Shown here piece after piece: positions 28,231 to 36,807 of a DNA stretch of 54,298 nucleotides (position 1 is the first letter of the stretch; each line of letters starts with the position of its first letter). Source of the stretch: Nodosilinea sp. LEGE 06152 (lineage in GTDB: Bacteria > Cyanobacteriota > Cyanobacteriia > Phormidesmidales > Phormidesmidaceae); assembly GCF_015207525.1 (NCBI RefSeq), contig NZ_JADEWR010000009.1:51025-105322 (forward strand). The letters are read 5' to 3'. A program made the translations under genes and the position numbers. A model generated the notes under the pieces. That model was not told where the DNA came from, did not search any database, and saw only the letters and a program-made list of their open reading frames with translations.

Positions 28231-30276
28231 TTAGGGCGAGCCGCTGGGCCGAATTTGCTGGAGCAAATCTTGGCGGGTGAAGGGTTTCGGCAAAAAGCTC
28301 TGGAACCCCTGTTGCTCGGCTTTGGCTACGGCATCGGTGGAGCTGAGGCCGCTCATGGCGATCACCCGCAGGTCTGGGTTAATGCGCTTCAGCAGGGGCA
28401 CTGTGGTAAGACCATCCATCGTGGGCATCATCAGATCCATCAGCACGGTGTGGATAGTGTCTGGGTGCTCACTTAGCAGAGCGATCGCGGCCTGCCCGCC
28501 ATGGGCCACCATCACTCGATAGTTGTGCAGCTCTAAAACCGTACGGACTGCTTCGTAGACGGCGGGTTCGTCATCGACTACCAGCACCGTTGACTGGTGC
28601 CCATCCAGCGTGGTCACGGGGATATCAACTTCAGGGCTGGGTTCAAAGCTGGCCCGCAGGTACACCTGAAACTGGCTGCCCTGGCCCACCTGGCTCTGCA
28701 CGTCAATAAAGCCTCCGTGGCTTTCAACAATGCCCAGCACAGCCGAGAGCCCCAGGCCCGTACCTTGGCCCAGGGCTTTGGTAGTAAAAAACGGGTCAAA
28801 AATTTGGTTCAGCACCGCTGGCTCCATACCGGTACCGGTATCGGCAATGGTGACTTTGACGTAGAAACCAGGCTGAGCCTGAAAATGCCGCTGGGCTGAG
28901 TCATGGTCCAGGGTCAGGTTTTCGGCAGTAATGCGTAGGGTGCCACCAGTGGGCATGGCGTCGCGGGCATTGACGCAGAGATTCATAAACACCTGGTGCA
29001 GCTGGGTCGGGTCACCCCACACGGGCCAAAGGCCATCCGGCACGTGGGTGTAGACGTCAATCGACTTGGGCAGGGTTTGCTGCACCAGCTTGCGAATATC
29101 CACCAGCAAATGGTTGACCTGAAGGGCAAAACGCTTGCCCTCGACCCCCCGCGTAAAGGCGAGAATCTGTTTGACCAGATCGGCCCCCCGTTGGGTGCTG
29201 GCTTCTAAAATATCGAGCTTGCTCTGCACCCAGGGGTCGATCGCTTTTAGCTTGAGGGGCAAAAGCTGCACCACCAGCAAAATGGGCGTCAGGATGTTGT
29301 TGAGATCGTGGGCAATGCCGCTGGCCAGGGTGCCTAAGCCTTCGAGCCGCTGCGATCGCAAAAACTGCGCCTCTAGCTGCTTTTTGTCGGTGATATCCAT
29401 GTGAATGCCCAGCAGCCGTTCGCTGTGGGTCTCCACATCGCAAATCAGGCTGCTGTTAATGGTCAGCCAGTGGACGCGATCGCCTACCAAAATGCGAAAC
29501 TCGGTTTTGAGCCCCTGCCCCTGCTGGGTGGCCCGCCTCAGCTCCTGGCTAACCCGCTCCGTGTCGTCGGGATGAATGGGCCAGGGCCAGTTGGCGCTAA
29601 AGCTGGCCATCATATCGGCGATCGGCCAGGGCGATGCCACCGGGTCCGATGACGAAGGCGGGGCCAGGGCATCGACACACCACTCGAAAGTGCCTATGCT
29701 GGCGGCGTTTTGGGCCAAGGTAAGGCGTTCTTGAATGCGCTGGCGCTGCTCGATCTCCTGGCGCAGGTGCCGGTTGGCGGCCTCTAGCTCGGCGGTGCGA
29801 GCCTGCACCCGGTCCTCTAAAATCTCGTTGGCGTCGCGCAGGGCGTCTTCGGCTCGCTGCCGCTCGATTGCGTAGAACAGCGATCGCACCAGCACCTCCT
29901 GCTGGAGCGATCGCTTCATCAGGTAGTCTTGAGCGCCGTGGCGCACGGCGGCCACCGCCAGGGTGTCGTCGTTGGTGTTGGTGAGCACTACCACGGGCAG
30001 GCCGGGAGCCTGCTGAAGCAGCACGTCTAGCGAGTCGAGACCGCTGCTGTCGGGCAGGGTGAGATCGAGCAGCGCCACATCAAAGTCGTCTTGCCCCAGC
30101 CAGGCGATCGCCTCCGCCAGGCGCTTGGCGTGGCGGAGCTGAAACCGACTGCGGGGTGCCCCCTTCAGCACCTCCTGCAAAAACCGGGCCTCGGCCAGGT
30201 CATCCTCAATTAAAAGTACTCGCACCGCCGCCGGGTTCAGGACGTAGTCGAGGGCAGCGTCGCTGTTTCTAGCCAA
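28231..30276 (-). CDS. Hybrid sensor histidine kinase, REC-PAS-HisKA-HATPase-REC
   Basis: A 681-residue soluble protein with five parts. A receiver (about 17-135) has LLIEDD and VALLDLTLPD. A helical linker and PAS-like domain (about 150-300) follow. The phosphoacceptor His is in SGIAHDLNNI (about 322), in the HAMP-free HisKA_4-like style. The ATPase has NARDAMPTGG, DTGTGME, FDPFFTTKALGQGTGLGLS (about 430-530). A second receiver (about 555-675) has VLVVDDE and VLMDLMMP. Both receivers keep the phosphorylatable Asp. It lies downstream of the Rcp1-like gene with a 40-bp overlap, so light information from the phytochrome could enter this kinase through the N-terminal receiver. Confidence 0.88.
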   Translation of the reverse strand: MARNSDAALDYVLNPAAVRVLLIEDDLAEARFLQEVLKGAPRSRFQLRHAKRLAEAIAWLGQDDFDVALLDLTLPDSSGLDSLDVLLQQAPGLPVVVLTNTNDDTLAVAAVRHGAQDYLMKRSLQQEVLVRSLFYAIERQRAEDALRDANEILEDRVQARTAELEAANRHLRQEIEQRQRIQERLTLAQNAASIGTFEWCVDALAPPSSSDPVASPWPIADMMASFSANWPWPIHPDDTERVSQELRRATQQGQGLKTEFRILVGDRVHWLTINSSLICDVETHSERLLGIHMDITDKKQLEAQFLRSQRLEGLGTLASGIAHDLNNILTPILLVVQLLPLKLKAIDPWVQSKLDILEASTQRGADLVKQILAFTRGVEGKRFALQVNHLLVDIRKLVQQTLPKSIDVYTHVPDGLWPVWGDPTQLHQVFMNLCVNARDAMPTGGTLRITAENLTLDHDSAQRHFQAQPGFYVKVTIADTGTGMEPAVLNQIFDPFFTTKALGQGTGLGLSAVLGIVESHGGFIDVQSQVGQGSQFQVYLRASFEPSPEVDIPVTTLDGHQSTVLVVDDEPAVYEAVRTVLELHNYRVMVAHGGQAAIALLSEHPDTIHTVLMDLMMPTMDGLTTVPLLKRINPDLRVIAMSGLSSTDAVAKAEQQGFQSFLPKPFTRQDLLQQIRPSGSP

Positions 30277-30683
30277 AATGCCTCAATTCCTTGCACAATT
30301 TTGAACAGCTGGGCCAGGTTGCGCGATTTTGAAATGTAGCAGTTGACGTGCAGGTCATAGCTCTTGCAAATGTCCTCCTCGTTCCGTGAAGTGGTCAGCA
30401 CAATAATGGGAATGTGCTTGAGGGTATCGCTGGCTTTGATCTCAGCTAACACCTCTCGCCCGTCCTTTTTAGGCAGGTTGAGATCGAGCAAAATTAGGTC
30501 GGGGGTAGTGGCCGCCGCAAACTCCCCCTGGCGGTGCAGGTAGTCCATCGCCTCCATGCCGTCCCGCGCGATTACAACCTCGCACGGGGCGGCGGTGCTC
30601 TTGAGGGCCTCCTGAATCAGGCGAATGTCGCCCCGATTATCCTCGACTAAAAAGATAGTTTTTGGCCTTGTGTCCGTTGCCAT
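30237..30683 (-). CDS. rcp1: Rcp1-like response regulator
   Basis: This single-domain receiver of 148 residues starts at ATG 30683. It has the acidic pocket (LVEDN at 12-16), phosphoacceptor D67 in LILLDLNLP, the Thr in IVLTTSR and Lys in CYISKS. The C-terminal extension QGIEAFWLETATLP is typical of the Rcp family that pairs with Cph1 phytochromes. It sits directly after the phytochrome gene, overlapping its 3' end by 47 bp, and overlaps the hybrid kinase start by 40 bp. A TTG seven codons upstream (30704) is an alternative start. It presumably receives phosphate from the phytochrome and has no output domain of its own. Confidence 0.88.
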   Translation of the reverse strand: MATDTRPKTIFLVEDNRGDIRLIQEALKSTAAPCEVVIARDGMEAMDYLHRQGEFAAATTPDLILLDLNLPKKDGREVLAEIKASDTLKHIPIIVLTTSRNEEDICKSYDLHVNCYISKSRNLAQLFKIVQGIEAFWLETATLPSTTS

Positions 30684-32955
30684 GGTTGCGATCGCGTCCT
30701 TCAACGGGGATGGTGAAATAGAAGGTCGCCCCCTGACTGAGAGCGGCCTCTACCCAAATACGGCCTCGGTGGCACTCGACGATTTTCTTACAAATGGCCA
30801 GGCCCATGCCCGAGCCCGCATACTCATCGCGGGTGTGCAGGCGCTGGAAGATGACAAAGATGCGCTCGGCAAACTGGGGGTCAAAGCCGATGCCATTGTC
30901 TGTCACCGAGAACAGCCAGTGCTCCTCCTGGCGCTGCACCCCAATGTGAATATGGGGTGTTTCGCCAGGCTTGCGAAACTTAATCGCGTTGCCAACCAGG
31001 TTCTGAAACAGCTGCATCAGCTGGGTGCCGTCGGCCACGATGGTGGGCAGTGGGTCGGCGGTAATGATCGCGCCGGTTTCGGCGACCCGCCCGCGCAGAT
31101 TGCCCAGGGCCTGGTCGAGGGCCTGCTGCACTTCCGTCAGCTGCCACTCAATGCCCTGGAGGTCTACTTTGCTGTAGGCCAGCACGTCGTCAATCAGGGT
31201 TTGCATCAGGCTGACCCCCTCCACGGCAAAGCCGATAAACTCTTTGCCGTCGTCGTCGAGCTTGGCGTCGTAGCGCATCTCGAGCAGCTGTACAAAGTTG
31301 GCCACCTGGTTGAGCGGCTCTTGCAGGTCGTGGGAGGCGATGTAGGCAAATTTCTTTAGCTCAGCGTTCGATCGCTCCAGGTCGTTGGCCAGCAGAGCCA
31401 GTTCTTCGGCCTGGCGCAGCACGATGTTGACAATCGCCTTGCGCAGCTCCAGGGCCGCTTTAATTTCTACGCTTTGCCAGGGCAGTGATCGCAGGCTGAC
31501 CGTCTCCTTCCACAGCTCAAACGACTGGCGCGGGCACAGCCGCTGCTCGTCGCCCTCGCCCACCAGGGTGTAGGCCTCGTTGGGGTTGCCGCCCCAGTTC
31601 ACCGTTTGAATCACCTCCGGGCGAAACCACAGCACGTAGCTGCGCTTGGAGATGGCGATCGCCAGCAGACCGCTGGCCACATCCTTAAACCGCTGAGCCT
31701 CGGTATAGTCCAGCGGCAGGGCATTGGTGACGAAAATGTCCTGCTCGGTTTGCTCAGCCCGGTTGGCCAGCCACTGCACCAGGTAGTTCAGCTCCTCCTC
31801 GGGCGGGGTGCGGCCCAAAGTCGTCCACTGACCGCCAAAGCAAATTGCCGCCCCCTTGGCCCCGACTAAATCCAGCAGGCTGGGGTCGTGGCGCACCAGG
31901 CCATCGATGAAATAGTCGGCCCGCGCCATTTGGTCAATCAGCGCCGACTGCACCGCCGCCAGCTTTAGCCGATAGCTCTGGTCAGCCTCTTCTTCGAGGG
32001 TCGAAATTTCGGCAAAAATCACCCGACCCAAAAATTCGCAGGCCTTGCGCAGCTCGTAGGGCACGTACTTGGGCGTCTTGTGGTGACAGGCAATTAGCCC
32101 CCACAGCTTCTGGTCCTTCATCAGCGAAATGGTCAGGGAGGCCTCCACATTCATGTGGTGCAGGTACTCCGTGTGACAGCGGTAGGGCTGTCGCAAAATC
32201 GACATCACCAGGTCGGTGCCGTGCTGGGTCACGGGGTTGATGGCGGGCACCAGGTCCACAGGCTCGGCGCTGGCGTTCGGAATCACCCGAATCCAGTTAG
32301 ACAAAAACATTTTGCGGGCGGGCTGGGGCACATCCGACTCAGGAAAGTGCAGGCCCAGGTAAGCCTCCATATCGTCAAGTTTTTCTTCGGCCAGCACCTC
32401 GCCGTGGCCGTCGTCATCAAACTTGTAGAGCATCACCCGATCAAAGCCCGTCACCTGCCGCACCTCGTGGACAATAATGCGGCAAAAATCGGCAAGGCTA
32501 GCCGTTCCTGCCTCCAGTTGCCCAATCGACGCCCGCGCCAGGTGGTAAAAGCTCAAAAACGGAATGGCCTCGTTGTTGAGGGCGGGCTCCAGCTCCAGAA
32601 TCAAAAAGCCCTCGCTATTGCGGTGAAAAATGGCGTCGTACACGCCGTAGTCGTCCCCGCGCCGCCGCACCCACACCTTGGTGGGGTTCATAATGTCCAG
32701 GTTGTCGTGGCGCAGGCCAGCTCGCACCTGATCGACCTGGTAAGCATCCAGCAGGTCATCGAGGGTTTGGCCCAGCAACTCCTCCGCCGGTAGGCCAAAG
32801 GCCGCGCGAGCGTTGCGACTCACCTGCACAATCGACAGGTCTGTCTCCCGCAGCACCAGCAGCACTCCGTGGGGCTGCACCTGGGTTAAGGTGTGAATCT
32901 CGGGCTGCTTTAGGCTCACCAACTGGGCCTCGGGATTCAGATTACGAAGGGTCAT
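30637..32955 (-). CDS. cph1: Cph1-type phytochrome histidine kinase
   Basis: This is a red/far-red photoreceptor kinase of 772 residues from the ATG at 32955, which has AGGAG upstream; the longer frame to 33036 lacks a ribosome site. Order: PAS (about 20-125), GAF (about 140-320), PHY (about 330-510) and HisKA/HATPase (about 530-765). The bilin-binding Cys is C260 in RQPYRCHTEYL, matching C259 of Synechocystis Cph1, so phycocyanobilin attachment is expected. The family DIP motif reads SDVPQPAR, and the PHY arm shows LWFRPEVIQTVNWGG. The phosphoacceptor is H542 in YIASHDLQEP, and the ATPase has GIGFDPQFAERIFVIF and GSGMGLAICKK. It heads an operon with the Rcp1-like and hybrid kinase genes. Confidence 0.92.
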   Translation of the reverse strand: MTLRNLNPEAQLVSLKQPEIHTLTQVQPHGVLLVLRETDLSIVQVSRNARAAFGLPAEELLGQTLDDLLDAYQVDQVRAGLRHDNLDIMNPTKVWVRRRGDDYGVYDAIFHRNSEGFLILELEPALNNEAIPFLSFYHLARASIGQLEAGTASLADFCRIIVHEVRQVTGFDRVMLYKFDDDGHGEVLAEEKLDDMEAYLGLHFPESDVPQPARKMFLSNWIRVIPNASAEPVDLVPAINPVTQHGTDLVMSILRQPYRCHTEYLHHMNVEASLTISLMKDQKLWGLIACHHKTPKYVPYELRKACEFLGRVIFAEISTLEEEADQSYRLKLAAVQSALIDQMARADYFIDGLVRHDPSLLDLVGAKGAAICFGGQWTTLGRTPPEEELNYLVQWLANRAEQTEQDIFVTNALPLDYTEAQRFKDVASGLLAIAISKRSYVLWFRPEVIQTVNWGGNPNEAYTLVGEGDEQRLCPRQSFELWKETVSLRSLPWQSVEIKAALELRKAIVNIVLRQAEELALLANDLERSNAELKKFAYIASHDLQEPLNQVANFVQLLEMRYDAKLDDDGKEFIGFAVEGVSLMQTLIDDVLAYSKVDLQGIEWQLTEVQQALDQALGNLRGRVAETGAIITADPLPTIVADGTQLMQLFQNLVGNAIKFRKPGETPHIHIGVQRQEEHWLFSVTDNGIGFDPQFAERIFVIFQRLHTRDEYAGSGMGLAICKKIVECHRGRIWVEAALSQGATFYFTIPVEGRDRNHGNGHKAKNYLFSRG

Positions 32956-33550
32956 AGCGATCGCTCTCCTAGCAAAAATTGTGAGTGTTGCAACGCAGCC
33001 TGAACGGCAGAATGCTGTGGTGTTAATCGCTGCCAATCCAGGCTTTGAGGTTTTACTGACGGGTCCTATCGACGGTGGGTTTTACTCGATGTCAGCGCTA
33101 AATAAAGTGAACGTCCAGCTTGAAATTCTCTGTCTTAAAATCCTCATGTCTTAAAGTTTTTGGGCTTGAGATTTTCTGCAAGGCTGCGTCACCGCAACCA
33201 GATCGAACCTTAGACTGCCCTAGCTCAGTCTAGACTCGAAAAGTCGCAGTTCAGGTACCCAGCAACGGAGGCTAAGGGCTAGGCCTAAAAACCTGGCACA
33301 CCCCATTTGTCCGGCGGCTTCAACCGTTAGCTTCAACCCTTTATGCAGAGATTATTTTGGGCTGCAATGTTTCCATCTAGCAGCATAGCTCAGATAAATT
33401 GATGCCCCAGAAGAGGATTATTAAAAGAATAGAAAGCTTAGTTTTTTGTGTAAATTTAGTTTTTGCTTACCCCGCAAAAACAAGGAAATTGCTAGCAAGA
33501 ATTTTGATTTGTTTTTGTTTGTTCATCAATCGTATTGACGCGGGTGAGGG
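32956..33550. other. 595-bp intergenic region upstream of the phytochrome operon
   Basis: The AT-rich stretch (33360-33540) contains a short open frame (33399-33611) with no ribosome site or family likeness, so no gene is supported. Phytochrome promoter elements should lie at 32990-33250 on the minus strand, but I cannot point to clear hexamers. The separate receiver gene begins beyond its right side and ends at 33551. Confidence 0.4.
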
Positions 33551-34042
33551 CTACATCAGCGGCAGCGTTACAATCTCAAGCCAAAACGCCTCAATTTGTT
33601 TCACCGTATGAGACAACTGCTCTATATCAGCTGCCTTCACCACGTAACAGTTGCTTTGGCTGGTATAACTGCGTAAAACATCCTCGGTGCGATCGGACTC
33701 AGTGAATACAATCACCGGAATGCGCTTAAGGTGCGGCGTGGTCTTGATCGTGGTGAGAATGTGGTAGCCATCGTCCGGCAGATCGAGATCGAGCAGAACT
33801 AAGTCTGGACGCGGTGCCTGGGCGTACTCGCCCCGCTGCAGCAGGTAATCGATCGCGGTCCCCCCATCCACCAAGATCTCAAAGCGATTCCGGGACGGAT
33901 ACTCGTTCTGAGTCGGTTCCCGAACGCCCGGCGAATCGTAGCCCGAGCGCTGGCCTAGAACCTGCTGCACCACCTGGGCATGATCGCGATTGGGGTCAAT
34001 AACTAAAATGAAGCGCTCTCGTTCCAAATCGTGATCCTGCAT
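33551..34042 (-). CDS. Rcp1-like response regulator with an inserted element
   Basis: This 163-residue single receiver ends, like the Rcp1-like neighbour, in QIEAFWLEIVTLP, so it belongs to the same family. The phosphoacceptor is D85 in LVLLDLDLPD, with Thr in IVFTESD and Lys in YVVKAAD. The first acidic pocket reads VIDPN instead of VEDN, so one of the usual two acidic residues is missing. Between helix 1 and strand 2, residues about 35-52 (YDSPGVREPTQNEYPSRN) are extra compared with the neighbour and are encoded by the 42-bp dispersed element. It is a separate unit from the phytochrome operon, about 600 bp away. Confidence 0.8.
   Translation of the reverse strand: MQDHDLERERFILVIDPNRDHAQVVQQVLGQRSGYDSPGVREPTQNEYPSRNRFEILVDGGTAIDYLLQRGEYAQAPRPDLVLLDLDLPDDGYHILTTIKTTPHLKRIPVIVFTESDRTEDVLRSYTSQSNCYVVKAADIEQLSHTVKQIEAFWLEIVTLPLM
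33897..33938 (-). repeat. 42-bp dispersed element inside a coding region, copy 2
   Basis: On the minus strand it reads CGATTCGC, GCGTTCGGGA and GAACGAGTATCC, matching copy 1 at 36 of 42 positions. It is translated here as DSPGVREPTQNEYP, a frame different from that used in copy 1, and leaves the receiver frame intact. Confidence 0.75.
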
Positions 34043-34239
34043 AGGGCATAGCCAATCCTAGAGATGATTCGGGTAAGGCTAGCCCCATCGCGCACTTTTG
34101 CCTATGGCACTGGGTGGGCCACATATACAGCCTTGATAGTGAACGCTAGCGACAAATAGCTACAAACAGCTCATTGTGCGGAAAGTTGTAAGATTCAGTC
34201 CCCTAGCCCTGTTTTCTCCTTGGCCTACCGCTCAGTGGT

Positions 34240-35301
34240 CTACCACTTAATAGGGCTAAGAATTTGGTTGAGCAACCGCAGCTGGTCGGCATTGCCCATG
34301 GTAATTATCGTGTCATTGGGGTAGAGGCGGGTGTCGGCGGTGGGGCCAAAAATCAGCGTGTTGTCGGCCCGGCGAATGGCCAAAATGAGCGCCCCCGACT
34401 GGCGACCGAGCTGGGCCTCGGCCAGGGTTTTGCCAACAATGGGGCAGCTCTCAGGCAGCAGCAAAAACTCTTCTACATAGACCGATCGCTCGGCCCCGGT
34501 CAAAATACCGTCTAAAAAATCGACCACCTGGGGACGCACCGCCGAGGCGGCCATGCGCTTGCCGCCGGTAATGTAGGGCGATACCACCACATCGGCCCCG
34601 CCGCGCCGAAGCTTGACCATAGCCTCCTCGCTGCTGGCGCGGGCAATGGTGCGAATCTGGGGCGACAGGGTCTTGGCCGAGAGCACAATGTAGAGGTTTT
34701 CAGCATCGGAGGGCAGCGCCGCCACCAGACAGCGCGATCGCTCTACCCCAGCCTGAAGCAAGGTTTGATCCTGAGTTGCATCGCCCTGCAGGGTCGTGTA
34801 TCCCAGCTGCTGCGCTGTTTGAATGGCAGCGCTATCGGAGTCAACCACAATAAACGGGATGGCTTCAGCGGCAAACTCGGTTGCTACCTGGCGGCCGGTG
34901 CGCCCAAATCCGCAAATAACGTAGTGACCCTGCAAAGATTCCATCAGTCTGCGCCGTTTGAGTAACCGAAATCCGGCCTGAAAATGCCCCTGCACAATGG
35001 CATCGGTAAGACTGTTGAGGATGTAGGCAATCACACCTACCCCCATCATGATCAGCAAGATGGTAAACAGCCGCCCTCGGGGGCTGAGCGGATTAATTTC
35101 TCCAAAACCAACGGTGGATAGGGTGATCACCGCCATATACGTGGCATCGAGCCAGCTCCACCCCTCGACCAGGCGATACCACAGCACCCCTAAGAGCACC
35201 ACGCCGCCCAGGGCGATCGCGCCCCGAATCAGGTGCAGTCGAGTGCGTCGGTAGTTTTCCTCAACAACGGTTTCGCCATAGCGAGGGCGTTTTTGACGCA
35301 C
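34240..35301 (-). CDS. K+ channel with RCK_N and RCK_C domains
   Basis: This is a two-helix potassium channel of 353 residues. The membrane part (about 25-110) has a first helix, the pore and filter (TLSTVGFGE) and a second helix (LFTILLIMMGVGVIAYILN). It is followed by an RCK_N/TrkA-N Rossmann domain (VICGFGRTGRQVA, VVDSD, GDATQDQTL, about 127-245) and an RCK_C domain (about 270-350). Such channels open or close on binding of nucleotides, Ca2+ or other ligands to the RCK ring. The start is the GTG at 35301. No partner genes are adjacent, but the c-di-AMP-controlled transporter elsewhere in the window is also an ion-balance gene. Confidence 0.9.
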   Translation of the reverse strand: MRQKRPRYGETVVEENYRRTRLHLIRGAIALGGVVLLGVLWYRLVEGWSWLDATYMAVITLSTVGFGEINPLSPRGRLFTILLIMMGVGVIAYILNSLTDAIVQGHFQAGFRLLKRRRLMESLQGHYVICGFGRTGRQVATEFAAEAIPFIVVDSDSAAIQTAQQLGYTTLQGDATQDQTLLQAGVERSRCLVAALPSDAENLYIVLSAKTLSPQIRTIARASSEEAMVKLRRGGADVVVSPYITGGKRMAASAVRPQVVDFLDGILTGAERSVYVEEFLLLPESCPIVGKTLAEAQLGRQSGALILAIRRADNTLIFGPTADTRLYPNDTIITMGNADQLRLLNQILSPIKW

Positions 35302-35433
35302 AGGTGGTAGCCCCTCGAACTTGGCTCGCTCAACTTGCCCCCAGACCTGGCTGGTAGCACAACGTTGCCCCTAGCTGCCGCCAATGGGCTGTGCTCTAAG
35401 TTGTAGATTGTAAGAGCAAACAGCCGAAGCCGC

Positions 35434-35461
35434 AAAAAACGCCCTGGGCTGAGCCAGAGCG
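35434..35461 (-). terminator. Intrinsic terminator after the 68-residue protein gene
   Basis: On the minus strand CGCTCTGG and CCAGGGCG pair around a six-base loop (one T-G pair), followed by TTTTTT. It stands about 23 bases after the stop of the upstream small gene and separates it from the channel gene. Confidence 0.7.
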
Positions 35462-35483
35462 CGAATCCCCTTTCCTGGAGGTA

Positions 35484-35690
35484 CTAGTCGGTCAGGCGCA
35501 CTCGCCCGGTCCGAATGCTGTCGAACACCTGGTTGATGTGCTGGCGATCGCTGGGGGTCAGGGCTGGGTTGCTGAGCATCGCCGTCGATAGAATGAGGTG
35601 GTCACGGCGGCTCAAAACGCCCTGCTGAATCACGGTGCTAACGAGGGCTTGAATATCTGAAGCGGGGTTTTGGGGTAGAGACGACACCAT
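35484..35690 (-). CDS. Small conserved-looking protein, 68 residues
   Basis: I cannot name it. The 68 residues (beginning MVSSLPQNPASDI) form an evenly mixed, helix-prone sequence with LSRRDHLILSTAMLSNPALT and HINQVFDSIRTGRVRLTD, resembling short cyanobacterial proteins often found as orphans. Its frame is followed by a good terminator and is independent of other genes, which supports that it is real. No signal peptide or membrane segment is visible. Confidence 0.6.
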   Translation of the reverse strand: MVSSLPQNPASDIQALVSTVIQQGVLSRRDHLILSTAMLSNPALTPSDRQHINQVFDSIRTGRVRLTD

Positions 35691-35902
35691 AATTGCAAAT
35701 CCTCGATGCAGGAGTGACGATAGTAGGGCCCGTGCCAGAGACAGTAGGCGGTGCTGTAGCGATGGCTACATTTTTATCTTCTTCAAGCATGCCTAATCCC
35801 TAAGCGTTACGCTTGGGCAGCCGGTAAAGATTCAGTAAATCTGTATTAAAGCCTGGTCAAGGTTAGATTTTCCACAGAGAAGTTACGGAGACGTTACGAC
35901 AA

Positions 35903-36700
35903 ATGGCGCAAATTGAGGGAAGCACGATAGAAATCCATCGCGTAGCGGCCTTTCGCGACAACTATATCTTTGTGCTCTACGACACCGCTTCGGCTCAGGC
36001 GGCGGTAGTAGACCCCGGCGACGCGATCCCGGTACTCCAAACCTTGGACCGCTTAGAGGCAACGCTGACCACCATCCTTAACACTCACCACCACAGCGAT
36101 CACGTGGGCGGAAATCGTCAGCTGCTAGAGCGGTTTCCAGCGGCTTTGGTCTACGGTGGGGCTGAAGACCAGGGCCGCATTCCAGGGCAAACGCACTTTT
36201 TAAAGGAGGGGGACAGGGTGCAGTTTTGCGAGCGCCAGGCCGAGGTTTTCTTTGTGCCCGGCCACACCCGTGCCCACATTGCCTACTACTTTGCCCCCGC
36301 TGACCCCACCGGCTGGGGCGAACTCTTCTGCGGCGATACGCTGTTTGCCGGGGGCTGTGGCCGCCTCTTTGAGGGCACCCCCCAGCAGATGGTCGAGTCG
36401 TTGGGCAAGCTGCGGCGGCTGCCCGACACCACTCGCGTATGGTGCGCCCACGAGTACACCCTCAGCAACCTAAAATTTGCCGTTACGGTCGATAGTGCCA
36501 ACGCGGCCCTGCGCGATCGCCTGGGGCAGGTCGAGGCGGTTCGCGCCCAAAACCAGCCCACGGTGCCCACTGAGCTGGGCCTTGAGAAGCAGACCAATCC
36601 CTTTCTGCGGTGGGACGATCCTGCCCTGCAGCGGGCTACCAGCAGCACCTTAGCTGTACAAAGCTTTGCCCGGCTGCGCGGCAAAAAAGACCTGTTTTAA
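35903..36700 (+). CDS. gloB: Hydroxyacylglutathione hydrolase (glyoxalase II)
   Basis: This metallo-beta-lactamase-fold hydrolase cleaves S-lactoylglutathione to lactate and glutathione, the second step in methylglyoxal disposal. It is 265 residues long. The metal site is THHHSDHVGGN (about residues 53-63), with FVPGHTRAHIAYYF, the FCGDTLFAGGCGRLFEG stretch and WCAHEYTLSNLKFA. The C-terminal part ends in RLRGKKDLF, typical of GloB. The ATG at 35903 is in a stretch with weak ribosome site. It is a stand-alone gene; a lactoylglutathione lyase is not in the window. Confidence 0.93.
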   Translation: MAQIEGSTIEIHRVAAFRDNYIFVLYDTASAQAAVVDPGDAIPVLQTLDRLEATLTTILNTHHHSDHVGGNRQLLERFPAALVYGGAEDQGRIPGQTHFLKEGDRVQFCERQAEVFFVPGHTRAHIAYYFAPADPTGWGELFCGDTLFAGGCGRLFEGTPQQMVESLGKLRRLPDTTRVWCAHEYTLSNLKFAVTVDSANAALRDRLGQVEAVRAQNQPTVPTELGLEKQTNPFLRWDDPALQRATSSTLAVQSFARLRGKKDLF

Positions 36701-36807
36701 GCTCTGCTACGGGGAGCGGGTGCTATACAATCACAAGAGCAGCGCCATTCTGGGCCATCCTGAGGTAAATCACCTCAGAACGACGTTACAAGGGGCAAAA
36801 CCTGGCT

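Noticed and set aside
33399..33611. 70-codon plus-strand frame
   Set aside because: It lies in AT-rich spacer, overlaps the 3' end of the receiver gene antisense and has no ribosome site.
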